Assembly (NCBI GenBank): GCA_016281815.1
Contig: JAEEJK010000046.1
Span: 62,001-126,000 of the forward strand
Direction of reading: 5' to 3'
From: Prevotella sp.
GTDB lineage: Bacteria; Bacteroidota; Bacteroidia; Bacteroidales; Bacteroidaceae
DNA length: 64,000 bases
The notes under the pieces are model-generated. The model was not told the origin of the DNA and did no database searches. It saw nothing but the letters and a program-made list of their open reading frames with translations. Numbering within the stretch: position 1 is the first letter of the stretch; each line of letters opens with the position of its first letter. Positions 53,209-62,457 of this stretch are shown piece after piece. The position numbers and the translations under genes were made by a program.

Positions 53209-54890
53209 TGGCCGTTTCAATCAAAACCCTACATGGCGGGCATAGAATCTTCACCATTTTGATTCTATGCCTGCTTGCCCTTTGCCAGGCTCAGCAGGCT
53301 GACGCCCAGAGGAAAAGGGGTGGCAGGGTCAGCGACCAGCGAATCTATCTCGACCATGCGGATTCTCTCTATTATGACGAATTTCGCAAACACGACACCC
53401 AGATTGTCAGGGGACATGTGAAGTTCAGACATCAGGGTGCCACACTTTTCTGCGACAGCGCCTATTTCAAACAGCAGGAGAACACATTCCAGGCGTTCGG
53501 TCACGTAAGGATGATACAGAGCGACACCTTGGAGATCAGATGCGACACTGCTTTCTACGACGGCAGGGCCGATGCGGATATGGTGCATGCCCAGAGCAAT
53601 GTCGTCGTCATCCATCGGAAGACTTCCGAACTGCATACCGACAATCTCATCCTCGACAGGAAGTTCGATGTGGTCTATTATGACCAAGGAGGCAATTATG
53701 CCGACAAGAGCAAGGGAATGACACTCAGCAGCGACTGGGGAAAATACAACCTTACAACCAAGGAGGCGGAGTTCTTCTATGACGTGACGCTCAAAACAAA
53801 GACCCATGTCATCACTACCGACACCTTATTATATTATTCAGCCGATGATCGGGCCCATGTGAAGGGCGGCAAGACAACCTATATTGGCGGAAGGCCCGTT
53901 TGGGGCAAGTCAATCATACACTCCATCAAGGATGGATATGATGTGGAGACTACCAACTGCTACTTCTACATGAAGGATGACCGCACCGAACTCTTCGACA
54001 ACTCCAAGATAGAGAATGAGACCCGTCTGATTACCGGCGACAGCATCTTTTATGACAGTTCCAGCAAGAAAAGTCATGGATATGGAAGGGTCAACTATGT
54101 TGACAGGAAGAACAAGAATCAGTTGACAGCCAACATCGTGGAATATGACGAGAAGGCAGGGAAAGGCTTTGCCACCAACAATCCTGTGTATGTCGATTAC
54201 TCCCAGCAGGACACCCTTTATCTGCATGCCGATACCATCAGGGTGGAGACCTTCTTCATAGATACCGACAGCATGTACAGGAAAGTGCATTGCTACCATA
54301 AAGTGCGGATGTTCAGAAAAGATATCCAGGCGGTCTGTGACTCAATGGTCATATGCTCGCGCGACTCCAGCCTCACCATGTATGTCGACCCCATCACATG
54401 GAACGGGCCCCGTCAATTGCTCGGCGACAGTATCAAGATATGGATGAACGACTCCACCGTGCGTGAGGCCAACATCATGTCAAATGCCTTGTCGATAGAG
54501 CAGATGGAAAACTACGAGCACCCAGGAAAACTGTTGTACAATCAGGTCACCTCCAGATTGATGAATGCCTATTTTGTGGAAGGAAAAGTACGGATGAGCG
54601 AGGCGATTGGAAATGTGCAGACAGTCTATTATCCAATAGATGATGCAGACAGTTCGCTGATAGGAATGGTCTATCTGGAAACAGACACCATGAGGATGTT
54701 CCTCACCGAGGAGAGGCGGTTGCATAAAATATGGGCATCGAAATCCGACGGTGTGCTCTATCCCATGTTACAGATTCCACCTTCCAAGGACCTTCTCCCC
54801 AATTTCGGATGGTATGACTACATCAGGCCTGTGGACAAGGACGATATTTATTATGTGGAGGAGAAACACAAGAAGAAATTGTTTCGGTAA
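53205..54890 (+). CDS. OstA/LptA-like periplasmic protein
   Basis: 561 residues from ATG 53205 (overlap ATGA with surA). The signal peptide ends near ADAQ. Repeated LptA/OstA_N-type strands are visible: YYDEFRKHDTQIVRGHVKFRHQGATLFCDSAYF, TLEIRCDTAFYDGRADADMV and ITTDTLLYYSADDRAHVKGGKTTYIGG (read in parts). The jellyroll repeats carry lipopolysaccharide across the periplasm in LptA and in the N-domain of LptD. The C-terminal barrel of LptD is absent, so this is an LptA-like bridge or accessory protein, longer than the ~185 residues of E. coli LptA. Confidence 0.83.
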   Translation: MMAVSIKTLHGGHRIFTILILCLLALCQAQQADAQRKRGGRVSDQRIYLDHADSLYYDEFRKHDTQIVRGHVKFRHQGATLFCDSAYFKQQENTFQAFGHVRMIQSDTLEIRCDTAFYDGRADADMVHAQSNVVVIHRKTSELHTDNLILDRKFDVVYYDQGGNYADKSKGMTLSSDWGKYNLTTKEAEFFYDVTLKTKTHVITTDTLLYYSADDRAHVKGGKTTYIGGRPVWGKSIIHSIKDGYDVETTNCYFYMKDDRTELFDNSKIENETRLITGDSIFYDSSSKKSHGYGRVNYVDRKNKNQLTANIVEYDEKAGKGFATNNPVYVDYSQQDTLYLHADTIRVETFFIDTDSMYRKVHCYHKVRMFRKDIQAVCDSMVICSRDSSLTMYVDPITWNGPRQLLGDSIKIWMNDSTVREANIMSNALSIEQMENYEHPGKLLYNQVTSRLMNAYFVEGKVRMSEAIGNVQTVYYPIDDADSSLIGMVYLETDTMRMFLTEERRLHKIWASKSDGVLYPMLQIPPSKDLLPNFGWYDYIRPVDKDDIYYVEEKHKKKLFR

Positions 54891-54909
54891 GATTTGATTC
54901 GGTGGTGAG

Positions 54910-56727
54910 ATGACAGATGTTATTCAGTTGTTGCCAGATTCAGTAGCCAACCAGATCGCTGCGGGTGAGGTCATTCAAAGACCTGCTTCCGTGGTGAAGG
55001 AACTGATGGAGAATGCGCTCGACGCGGGGGCTGATGAGGTTCATGTGATGGTGGTTGATGCGGGACGGACCATGATCCAGGTCATTGACAATGGGTCGGG
55101 TATGTCTGCCACAGACGCACGCCTGTCTTTTGAAAGGCATGCCACATCGAAGATACGGAACGCAGGTGACCTTTTCGACTTGCACACCATGGGCTTCAGA
55201 GGCGAGGCTTTGGCTTCCATCGCCGCAGTGGCACAGGTGACGCTGACCACACGCACACATGAGGAGGAGGTGGGCACCCAACTGCGTATCGACGGCTCGA
55301 GATTCGTAGAGCAGCAGCCGGTGGCTTGTCCGGTGGGAAGCCAGTTCAAGGTGGAGAACCTTTTCTACAACGTGCCGGCAAGAAGGAAATTCCTCAAGTC
55401 AAATGCCACCGAACTCAACAATATCCTCGTCGCGTATGAGCGCATCGTACTGGTATACCCTCAGGTTTCGTTCACACTGCACAGCAATGGCACGGAATTG
55501 TCCAACCTGCCTTCCGCAGGACTGAGGCAGCGCATTATCGACGTGTTTGGCAAACGACTCAACCAGGATATCCTGCCCATCAGTGTGGATACCACCCTCT
55601 GCCGTATAACGGGGTATGTGGGAAAACCGCAGTCGGCGAAGAAGAAAGGAGCCCATCAGTATTTCTTCGTCAATTCCAGGTACATGAAGCATGCCTATTT
55701 CGCAAAAGCCGTCATGGCACCGTTTGAGAGACTTGTCCCACAGGGTGAACAGGTGCCTTTCTTCATCTATTTTGATGTGCCTCCCGCTGACATTGATGTC
55801 AACATCCATCCTACCAAAACGGAAATCAAGTTTGAGAACGAACAGGCAATATGGCAAATTCTCTCTGCTTCAGTCAAGGATGCGGTGGGAAGATTCAATG
55901 ATATCCCTTCCATTGAGTTCGATACGGAAGATAAGCCCGACATTCCAGTGTTGGGAACAGGTGGCTCAGTATCGGTGCCTCAGGTGAGGATAGACCCTCA
56001 GTACAATCCTTTCCAAAAAGGGGGTGGTTCAACACGGAACAGAAGGCTGCCTGAAGGGGAGTGGCAACAACTCTATGAGGGAGCCAGGACAGACGGGGCC
56101 AACCAGCAGACAACGCTTTTCGACGAACAGGAGATGGCCGACAACAGTGACATCATGTCTGAGAAATCTCCTGTTCATTATCAATACAAGGGGCAGTACA
56201 TCATGACGGCAGTGAAGTCTGGACTGATGATCATTGATCAGCACAGGGCACACCTCAGGGTGCTGTTTGAGGAGTATCTTCAGAAAATGGACAGTCACCG
56301 ATGGGCAACACAGCGTGTGCTGTTCCCGGAAATAGTGAGACTGGCACCCGCAGAGACCGCCGTGATGCAGCAGTTGCTCGAACAGTTGGGTGAGGTGGGC
56401 TTCGCAGTGTCCGACCTGGGGGGAGGCAGTTTCTCCATCAACGGTGTGCCGGCAGGCTTGGATGGCGTCGATCCCGGAAATATGCTTGCTGAACTGATCG
56501 CCTCAGCAAAAGACAAGACAGGAAGGCCGCGCAGCGAGATGGCGGAGTCGGTGGCGATGGGGATGGCGAGAAGTTCAGCCATACCTTACGGACAGGTGCT
56601 CTCAAATGAGGAAATGGAAAATCTTGTCAACCGCCTTTTTTCTTGTTCCAACGCGAAAATGACCCCTGACGGCAAAACAATTACCTGCATCCTCAGACAA
56701 GAAGAAATAGAGCGGTTATTGGGGTAA
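54910..56727 (+). CDS. mutL: DNA mismatch repair protein MutL
   Basis: 605 residues. The GHKL ATPase N-domain has ELMENALDAGA (Glu for ATP hydrolysis), DNGSGM and GFRGEALASI. The transducer domain covers about 210-330 (YFFVNSRYMKH, DVNIHPTKTEIKF). The C-terminal domain has IIDQHRAHLRVLFEEYL where endonuclease MutLs have DQHAxxE(x)4E; the first Glu is Leu, and the CPHGRP motif reads CSNAKMTPDGK. Nicking activity is therefore doubtful. It links MutS mismatch recognition to downstream repair. Confidence 0.96.
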   Translation: MTDVIQLLPDSVANQIAAGEVIQRPASVVKELMENALDAGADEVHVMVVDAGRTMIQVIDNGSGMSATDARLSFERHATSKIRNAGDLFDLHTMGFRGEALASIAAVAQVTLTTRTHEEEVGTQLRIDGSRFVEQQPVACPVGSQFKVENLFYNVPARRKFLKSNATELNNILVAYERIVLVYPQVSFTLHSNGTELSNLPSAGLRQRIIDVFGKRLNQDILPISVDTTLCRITGYVGKPQSAKKKGAHQYFFVNSRYMKHAYFAKAVMAPFERLVPQGEQVPFFIYFDVPPADIDVNIHPTKTEIKFENEQAIWQILSASVKDAVGRFNDIPSIEFDTEDKPDIPVLGTGGSVSVPQVRIDPQYNPFQKGGGSTRNRRLPEGEWQQLYEGARTDGANQQTTLFDEQEMADNSDIMSEKSPVHYQYKGQYIMTAVKSGLMIIDQHRAHLRVLFEEYLQKMDSHRWATQRVLFPEIVRLAPAETAVMQQLLEQLGEVGFAVSDLGGGSFSINGVPAGLDGVDPGNMLAELIASAKDKTGRPRSEMAESVAMGMARSSAIPYGQVLSNEEMENLVNRLFSCSNAKMTPDGKTITCILRQEEIERLLG

Positions 56728-56826
56728 TTTGAGGAAAATAGCCCGTAAATGGCGTAAATAAAGCGTTTTTTTCGCCCAAAAGTGAAAATTTCTTTAGAAA
56801 AAATATTTATATTTGGAAAAAAATAT

Positions 56827-56834
56827 TATCTTTG
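56827..56834 (+). promoter_or_regulatory. -7 element of the second OmpA-family gene
   Basis: TATCTTTG, followed by C, lies 69 bases before ATG 56903 in a very AT-rich gap. The nearest TTG is too close (11 bases). A highly expressed porin is expected here. Confidence 0.5.
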
Positions 56835-56902
56835 CGGCGGATTTTATCGCGAATAATAAAAAAGATTATATTATTTTTGGATTTTTTAAAACATAAAAGG
56901 TT

Positions 56903-58051
56903 ATGAAAAAACTATTAATGGTGTTGGCAATCGCCAGCGTTTCTTTTTCAGCCATGGCACAGGATGATCCCACATTGAAGTACAGTGTGGCCACCAATTC
57001 ATTCTGGAGCAATTGGTTTATCCAAGTGGGTGCACAGTGGAATGCATGGTATTCTGCTGATGAGCATCATCATGGTCTCAAGCGCAGCCCGCTGGAGGAC
57101 TTCCGCTCAAATCCAGGTGCAGCCGTTGCTATTGGTAAATGGTTCACACCGGGTCTCGGACTCCGCACCAAGTTGATGGGTATCTGGGGCAAGTCTGTCC
57201 GTCCTGTGAATGGCGACGGTAAGGGCTATTTCAACAAGTTCTGGACACTGAATGAGCACGTCCTTTTCAACCTGAGCAACATGCTTTGTGGCTACAATCC
57301 TGACCGTGTGTGGAATTTCATTCCATTTGCTGGTGCAGGCGTAGGACGTTCAATGACTCATGACCGCTATGGCATGGACCTCAGTGTTGGTATCCTCAAT
57401 GAGTTCCGTCTCAGCCGCAAGGTTTTCCTGAACCTTGAATTGGGTTGGAACCGCTATGAGAATGATATCGACGGTACTGAGATGTCTCTTGACCCCAACA
57501 AGCGTGGATGGGATACCCATGACAACCTGCTCTATGCAGAACTGGGTCTGACCTTCAACCTGGGCAAGGGTACATGGGACAAAGTGCCTGATCTCCCAGC
57601 CATCAAGGCTCTCCATCAGTCACAGATCGACGCTCTCAATGCTCAGTTGGCTGACGCCAATGCAGAGATTGACCGTCTGAACAACCTGATCCGCAACCAC
57701 AAGTGCCCCGAGGCAGTAAGAGACATTATCGCTGCTCCTGCTACTGTTTACTTCTACTGCAACAAGACCAAGAGCGGTCCTTCATACGAGCGTGACATGG
57801 TTGACGTCCGCACACTGGCTAAGTTGGCTGCTGACAAGAATGTTGACCTGCTCATCACAGGTTATGCTGACAGCGCTACCGGTAATCCCGAGCACAACCA
57901 GTGGCTCTCTGACGAGCGCGCCAAGACTGTTGCCGACGAGGTGGTTGGCCAGGGCGTGAGCCGCAGCAAGATCACAACCGTTGGTAAGGGTGGTGTTGAC
58001 ATCCTCTCACCGTTCGACCTCAACCGTCGTGCAGTTGTTGAACTAAAGTAA
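56903..58051 (+). CDS. OmpA-family outer-membrane protein
   Basis: 382 residues. Signal peptide 1 to about 20 (SVSFSAMAQ). Residues about 30-225 form a beta-barrel (FIQVGAQWNAWYSAD, GAAVAIGKWFTPGLGLRTK, LYAELGLTFNLGKG). A coiled linker (IDALNAQLADANAEIDRLNNLI) follows. The OmpA peptidoglycan-binding domain (about 275-382) has NQWLSDERAKTVADEV. Codon use is noticeably biased and regular, which fits a strongly expressed gene. A strong bidirectional-type terminator follows. Confidence 0.92.
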   Translation: MKKLLMVLAIASVSFSAMAQDDPTLKYSVATNSFWSNWFIQVGAQWNAWYSADEHHHGLKRSPLEDFRSNPGAAVAIGKWFTPGLGLRTKLMGIWGKSVRPVNGDGKGYFNKFWTLNEHVLFNLSNMLCGYNPDRVWNFIPFAGAGVGRSMTHDRYGMDLSVGILNEFRLSRKVFLNLELGWNRYENDIDGTEMSLDPNKRGWDTHDNLLYAELGLTFNLGKGTWDKVPDLPAIKALHQSQIDALNAQLADANAEIDRLNNLIRNHKCPEAVRDIIAAPATVYFYCNKTKSGPSYERDMVDVRTLAKLAADKNVDLLITGYADSATGNPEHNQWLSDERAKTVADEVVGQGVSRSKITTVGKGGVDILSPFDLNRRAVVELK

Positions 58052-58069
58052 TTCAGAATCACAAGAGAT

Positions 58070-58104
58070 AAAAAAAGGTGCATCCATCGGGATGCACCTT
58101 TTTT
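58070..58104. terminator. Bidirectional terminator between ompA-like gene and trpS
   Basis: GGTGCATCC (58077-58085) pairs perfectly with GGATGCACC (58090-58098). Seven A precede and six T follow, so it can stop transcription from both sides, as expected between convergent genes. Confidence 0.88.
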
Positions 58105-58180
58105 ATTGTTCGAATTGAATGAAGCAAATGGGTAACATTGACAGCAGGAGCCGTGTCACAACTCCTGCTCTCCTGTTTTT

Positions 58181-59167
58181 CTATACCCTGAATCCGATGA
58201 TTCTTCTTACTTCCTCGATGGTTGCTCTGGCACTCTCACGGGCACGCTCTGCTCCTTCCCGTGCTATCTTGTCGAGCAACTCTGTGTTGGCACTGTATTC
58301 CGTGATGCGCTCACGGATGGGAGCGATGGTCTTTACCAGGTCAGAAGCGATTTGCTTCTTCAGATCACCATAACGGAGCGTGCAGTCACGCCATTTCTCA
58401 TCAAAATAGTCATAGGCTTCCTTGTTGGAGCACAACAGCAGGAAGGTGAAAAGGTTTTCTATGATTTCAGGACGTTCGCTGTTTGGTGACTGAGGACCGA
58501 GGTCTGTCACGGCTTTCATCACTTTCTTGGTGATGACTTTGTCCTCATCACGCAGATAGATGCAGTTGCCCTCGCTCTTTCCCATTTTTCCGCTTCCGTC
58601 GAGTCCGGGAACTTTCACGGCCTTGTCGGCAAAATAGAAGTTCTGAGGTTCTGGGAAGAACTCCACACCGTAGATGTTGTTGAAACGGCGGGCGCATTTA
58701 CGGGCCATCTCCATATTCTGCTCTTGGTCTTTCCCGACGGGTACCTTGTGGGCGCGGTGTTGCAGGATGTCGGCAGCCATGAGGGTGGGGTAGGTCAGCA
58801 GACCTGCGTTCACGTTGTTGGGCTGTTTGCGGGCTTTCTCCTTGAACGTGGTCACACGCTCCAGTTCACCGAGGTAAATGTTCATGTTCAGATACAGGTA
58901 CAGTTCCAATGTCTCCTTCACATCACTTTGGACATAGATGGGTGCTTTCTGGGGGTCCAGACCACATGCCAGATATTCCGCAAGTATCGTCCTGGTACTG
59001 TTTTGAATATCCTCGGGTTTGGGATGGGTGGTCAGACTGTGCCAGTCGGCAATGAAAAACATGCAATCATACTCATCCTGCATTTTCACAAAACTCTTCA
59101 CCGCACCATAATAGTTTCCCAGGTGCAGATTGCCGGTTGGCCTGATGCCACTAACTACTTTTTCCAT
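58181..59167 (-). CDS. trpS: Tryptophanyl-tRNA synthetase
   Basis: 328 residues from ATG 59167 (MEKVVSGIRPTGNLHLGNYYG), which matches the family N-terminus; the frame is open further upstream but the extra residues are not family-like. HIGH-type motif HLGNY and KMSKS-type motif GKMGKSEGN are both present. It charges tRNA-Trp. Stand-alone gene on the minus strand. Confidence 0.96.
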   Translation of the reverse strand: MEKVVSGIRPTGNLHLGNYYGAVKSFVKMQDEYDCMFFIADWHSLTTHPKPEDIQNSTRTILAEYLACGLDPQKAPIYVQSDVKETLELYLYLNMNIYLGELERVTTFKEKARKQPNNVNAGLLTYPTLMAADILQHRAHKVPVGKDQEQNMEMARKCARRFNNIYGVEFFPEPQNFYFADKAVKVPGLDGSGKMGKSEGNCIYLRDEDKVITKKVMKAVTDLGPQSPNSERPEIIENLFTFLLLCSNKEAYDYFDEKWRDCTLRYGDLKKQIASDLVKTIAPIRERITEYSANTELLDKIAREGAERARESARATIEEVRRIIGFRV

Positions 59168-59199
59168 TCTGAAATAATTTAATGAATCTTTTAAAGGTG

Positions 59200-59207
59200 C
59201 AAAATTA
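59200..59207 (-). promoter_or_regulatory. -7 element of trpS
   Basis: The minus strand reads TAATTTTG 32 bases before ATG 59167. No well-spaced TTG. Confidence 0.45.
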
Positions 59208-59246
59208 CCATAATAATGTGTGAAAAAGAAAAAAATCAAAAAAAAT

Positions 59247-59277
59247 TTGGTGGTATCCCAAATAATTCTTACCTTTG
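59247..59277 (+). promoter_or_regulatory. Promoter of the tRNA-Val gene
   Basis: TTG (59247-59249), 20 bases, then TACCTTTG (59270-59277), a full match to the Bacteroidota consensus, 17 bases before the mature tRNA 5' end. Confidence 0.82.
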
Positions 59278-59294
59278 CATCGCTTTTTGAAAAG

Positions 59295-59369
59295 GGGCGT
59301 TTAGCTCAGCTGGTTTAGAGCATCTGCCTTACAAGCAGAGGGTCGGCGGTTCGAATCCGTCAACGCCCA
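59295..59369 (+). tRNA. tRNA-Val (anticodon UAC)
   Basis: Acceptor arms GGGCGTT (59295-59301) and AACGCCC (59362-59368) pair fully, with discriminator A at 59369. The anticodon stem TCTGC/GCAGA encloses the loop CTTACAA, giving anticodon TAC, which reads GUA and related valine codons. The T-arm contains GGTTCGAATCC. The full CCA end is not encoded. Confidence 0.95.
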
Positions 59370-59380
59370 CTTGGGGTGAT

Positions 59381-59415
59381 TCCCTGTGGTCCTTATGGGA
59401 TTGCAGGGATTTTTT
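59381..59415 (+). terminator. Terminator after tRNA-Val
   Basis: TCCCTG (59381-59386) pairs with CAGGGA (59404-59409), followed by six T. Starts 12 bases after the tRNA. Confidence 0.65.
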
Positions 59416-59468
59416 GCCAAAATAAACTTTTTTTCAGGAGACATGATGCGTATCACATTTTAAATTTG

Positions 59469-59476
59469 TATCTTTG
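59469..59476 (+). promoter_or_regulatory. -7 element of purB
   Basis: TATCTTTG, followed by C, lies 35 bases before the purB ATG at 59511. No TTG at the ideal distance. Confidence 0.5.
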
Positions 59477-59510
59477 CAACGTAAATAATAAGGCAGCAAC
59501 TATATTTTTG

Positions 59511-60860
59511 ATGATTCAGCTTGAGACACTGACCGCCATATCCCCTGTTGACGGTCGTTATAGAGGTAAGACAGAACTGCTTGCAGGTTTTTTTTCCGAG
59601 TATGCCCTTATCCGTTACAGGGTTCGTGTTGAGATAGAGTATTTCATTGCTCTGTGCCAATTGCCGTTGCCTCAACTCAAGGACTTTGACAAGGGCTTGT
59701 TCCAGAAACTGAGGGATATTTATGAGAACCTTTCTCTCGACGATGCCCAGAGGATAAAGGATATTGAGAAAATCACCAATCACGATGTCAAGGCTGTGGA
59801 GTATTTCATCAAGGAGCAACTTGATAAAATAGGTGATTTCGGACCATATAAGGAATTTATTCATTTTGGACTGACCTCCCAGGACATCAACAACACCTCT
59901 GTTCCCCTTTCCATCAAAGAGGGCCTAAACGATGTGGTCTATCCTCTTCTGGAGGAACTGATCAGTCAGTTGGCTGACTATGCAGAGGAATGGAAGGACG
60001 TATCCATGCTGGCAAAGACACATGGTCAGCCGGCCTCACCCACACGCCTGGGTAAGGAAATCATGGTGTTCGTATACAGACTCCGCGAACAGTTGCAACA
60101 GTTGCGTGGATGCCCCATCACAGCCAAGTTTGGTGGAGCAACAGGCAATTTCAATGCTCATCATGTGGCATACCCGCAGATTGACTGGAGAGATTTTGGC
60201 AATCACTTCGTGAAGGAATCCCTGGGACTCGAAAGGGAGCAATATACAACACAGATCAGCAATTACGACTGCCTTGGTGCAGTGTTTGATGCCCTCAGAA
60301 GGATCAACACCATCATCATAGACCTCGACCGTGACTTCTGGATGTATATATCCATGGAGTATTTCAAGCAGAAAATTAAGAAGGGCGAGGTGGGATCCAG
60401 CGCCATGCCACACAAGGTCAATCCCATAGACTTCGAAAACAGCGAGGGAAATCTCGGTATCTCCAATGCTCTCCTGCAGTTCCTCGCAGCCAAGTTGCCT
60501 GTCAGCAGACTTCAGCGCGACCTGACCGACTCCACCGTATTGCGCAACGTGGGTGTGCCTCTTGCCCATACAGTGATTGCTGTGGAGAGCACCTTGAAAG
60601 GGTTGCGCAAACTGATTCTCAATGAGCAAAAACTGTATGATGACCTTGAGGCTAACTGGGCTGTGGTGGCAGAGGCGATACAGACCATACTGCGTAGGGA
60701 GGCTTATCCCAATCCCTATGAAGCATTGAAGCAACTGACGAGAACCAATCAAAAAATCACTAAGCAAACAATACGCGATTTTATCGACACCTTGGACGTG
60801 GACCAAGAAATAAAAGAACAATTGTTGGCTATCACGCCACACAACTATACAGGAATTTAG
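59511..60860 (+). CDS. purB: Adenylosuccinate lyase
   Basis: 449 residues from ATG 59511 (MIQLETLTAISPVDGRYRGK, the family start); the open frame runs further upstream into the tRNA terminator region and is not used. The signature GSSAMPHKVNPIDFENSEGN (about residue 295) contains the flexible catalytic-Ser loop; the conserved histidine regions are KTHGQPASPTRLGKE and GLTSQDINNT. It acts twice in purine synthesis, on SAICAR and adenylosuccinate. The length fits the E. coli-like class. Confidence 0.96.
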   Translation: MIQLETLTAISPVDGRYRGKTELLAGFFSEYALIRYRVRVEIEYFIALCQLPLPQLKDFDKGLFQKLRDIYENLSLDDAQRIKDIEKITNHDVKAVEYFIKEQLDKIGDFGPYKEFIHFGLTSQDINNTSVPLSIKEGLNDVVYPLLEELISQLADYAEEWKDVSMLAKTHGQPASPTRLGKEIMVFVYRLREQLQQLRGCPITAKFGGATGNFNAHHVAYPQIDWRDFGNHFVKESLGLEREQYTTQISNYDCLGAVFDALRRINTIIIDLDRDFWMYISMEYFKQKIKKGEVGSSAMPHKVNPIDFENSEGNLGISNALLQFLAAKLPVSRLQRDLTDSTVLRNVGVPLAHTVIAVESTLKGLRKLILNEQKLYDDLEANWAVVAEAIQTILRREAYPNPYEALKQLTRTNQKITKQTIRDFIDTLDVDQEIKEQLLAITPHNYTGI

Positions 60861-60912
60861 AAACACATATTTACTAACCCAGCCGTGAGGCTATTAATTT
60901 GTTAAAAACACT

Positions 60913-62400
60913 ATGGATTTGGAAAACGAGAACAAACAAGAAGAAATGTCCAATGAGCAGAGTGCTGGTGGCCGGGAAGGTTATCAGACATCAGGACAAC
61001 AAGACAACTATTCAAGGGACTATCGCAGCGGTGGACGTTCACAACGTCCGAGAATACATACGCAGCGTGCTTATTCTACAGAGCGTTATAATGATGATGA
61101 GGGCGGATTCCGCCCAGAGGGATTTGGGGCTGGCCTTCAGTCTAATGGCGGACAGCGTCCCTATCGTCCCCGTTATAACAATAATAATGGTGAGCGTCAG
61201 CAAGGCGGTTACCAATCCCGTCAGGGCGGCTATCAGCGCCAAGGCAATTATCAACCCCGTCAAAACGGCTATCAACCCCGCCAAAACGGCTATCAGCCCC
61301 GTCAGCAGCAGGAGGGTGGCTATCAGCCCCGTCAGCAGCAGCAGGAAGGCGGCTATCAGCCTCGTCAGCAGCAGGAAGGGGGTTACCAGCAGCGCGGCGG
61401 TTATCAGCAGCGCGGCGGTTATCAGCAGCGTGGCGGCTATCAGCAGCGTGGTGGTTACCAGCAGCGCGGCGGCTATCAACAGCGTGGCGGTGATCAACAA
61501 GGCGGCTACCAGCAGCGCGGCGGTTACCAGCAGCGTGGCGGTTATCAGCAGCGTGGCGGTTACCAGCAGCGCGGCGGCTATCAGCAAGGTGGCTATCGCC
61601 AGCATTCTGCCGGTTATGATCCTTCTGCCAAGTACAGCATGAAGAAGAGGATCGAGTACAAAGAGGAACATATTGATCCCAACGAGCCTATCCGCCTGAA
61701 CAAATTCCTTGCCAATGCTGGTATTTGCAGCAGGCGTGAGGCAGATGCTTTCATTCAGGCCGGTGTGGTGACCGTCAATGGCAATGTGGTGACCGAGTTG
61801 GGCACCAAGGTGTCGCGTACAGACGAGGTGATGTTCCACGACCAGCCGGTAAAACTGGAAAAGAAGGTCTATGTCCTGCTCAACAAGCCGAAGGATTATG
61901 TCACTACAAGTGATGATCCCCAGCAGCGCAAGACCGTGATGGACTTGGTTCAGAATGCATGCCCGGAGCGCATCTATCCCGTTGGAAGACTTGACCGCAA
62001 TACCACTGGTGTGCTGCTCCTTACCAATGATGGTGACCTGGCCAGCAAACTGACACATCCGAAATTCCTGAAGAAGAAAGTGTATCATGTGTATCTGGAC
62101 AAGAATGTCACCGCTCACGACATGCAGCAGATCAGGGAGGGTATCAATCTTGACGACGGTGAAATCCATGCAGATGCCATTGAGTACGCGAGCGACACAG
62201 ACAAGAGCCAGGTGGGCATAGAAATCCACAGCGGGAAAAACCGAATCGTGAGGCGTATCTTCGAGAGTCTGGGATACCGGGTTGTCAAACTCGACCGTGT
62301 GCAGTTCGCTGGACTCACCAAGAAAAACGTTCGCCGTGGCGATTGGAGATTCCTCACGGAGAAAGAAGTCGAAATGTTGCGCATGGGCGCGTTTGAGTAG
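60913..62400 (+). CDS. RluB/RsuA-type pseudouridine synthase with long GGYQQR repeat domain
   Basis: 495 residues. Residues about 1-95 are a charged Gly/Arg/Gln-rich lead-in, and about 96-235 are dominated by a GGYQQR repeat with earlier variants GGYQPR and NGYQPR. The S4 RNA-binding domain is at about 258-305 (IRLNKFLANAGICSRREADAFIQAG) and the catalytic domain at about 312-480, with GRLDRNTTGVLLLTNDGDL carrying the catalytic Asp. It isomerises a uridine in 23S or 16S rRNA; the RluB branch (23S U2605) is the best fit. The disordered Arg/Gly/Tyr tail should add RNA binding or self-association. Confidence 0.92.
   Translation: MDLENENKQEEMSNEQSAGGREGYQTSGQQDNYSRDYRSGGRSQRPRIHTQRAYSTERYNDDEGGFRPEGFGAGLQSNGGQRPYRPRYNNNNGERQQGGYQSRQGGYQRQGNYQPRQNGYQPRQNGYQPRQQQEGGYQPRQQQQEGGYQPRQQQEGGYQQRGGYQQRGGYQQRGGYQQRGGYQQRGGYQQRGGDQQGGYQQRGGYQQRGGYQQRGGYQQRGGYQQGGYRQHSAGYDPSAKYSMKKRIEYKEEHIDPNEPIRLNKFLANAGICSRREADAFIQAGVVTVNGNVVTELGTKVSRTDEVMFHDQPVKLEKKVYVLLNKPKDYVTTSDDPQQRKTVMDLVQNACPERIYPVGRLDRNTTGVLLLTNDGDLASKLTHPKFLKKKVYHVYLDKNVTAHDMQQIREGINLDDGEIHADAIEYASDTDKSQVGIEIHSGKNRIVRRIFESLGYRVVKLDRVQFAGLTKKNVRRGDWRFLTEKEVEMLRMGAFE
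61202..61615 (+). repeat. In-frame 18-base minisatellite encoding GGYQQR units
   Basis: Ten perfect GGYQQR units (six, a GGDQQ break, then four) are preceded by longer imperfect units such as GGYQPRQQQ. Each unit is 18 bases of the form GGCGGYTAYCAGCAGCGY with mainly synonymous differences, so length changes keep the reading frame. Confidence 0.88.
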
Positions 62401-62457
62401 AACAAAACGGTCAGGACTTATTTAAACAATAACTAAAAGTCAGAATATAAAGATAAT

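Noticed and set aside
59295..59420. tRNA-Val as an integration site of a mobile element
   Set aside because: No integrase gene and no repeated tRNA 3' end were seen downstream; purB follows directly.
61379..61604. Regular short repeats considered as a CRISPR array
   Set aside because: The repeats are contiguous with no unique spacers and are in frame within a gene.
60899..61642. 247-codon plus-strand frame rich in Ser/Ala/Val
   Set aside because: Overlaps the RluB-type gene in another frame and consists mainly of translated repeat.
61039..62229. 396-codon minus-strand open frame rich in Leu/Ile/Thr repeats
   Set aside because: It is the antisense reading of the GGYQQR minisatellite and the synthase domain; the low-complexity repeat keeps several frames open.
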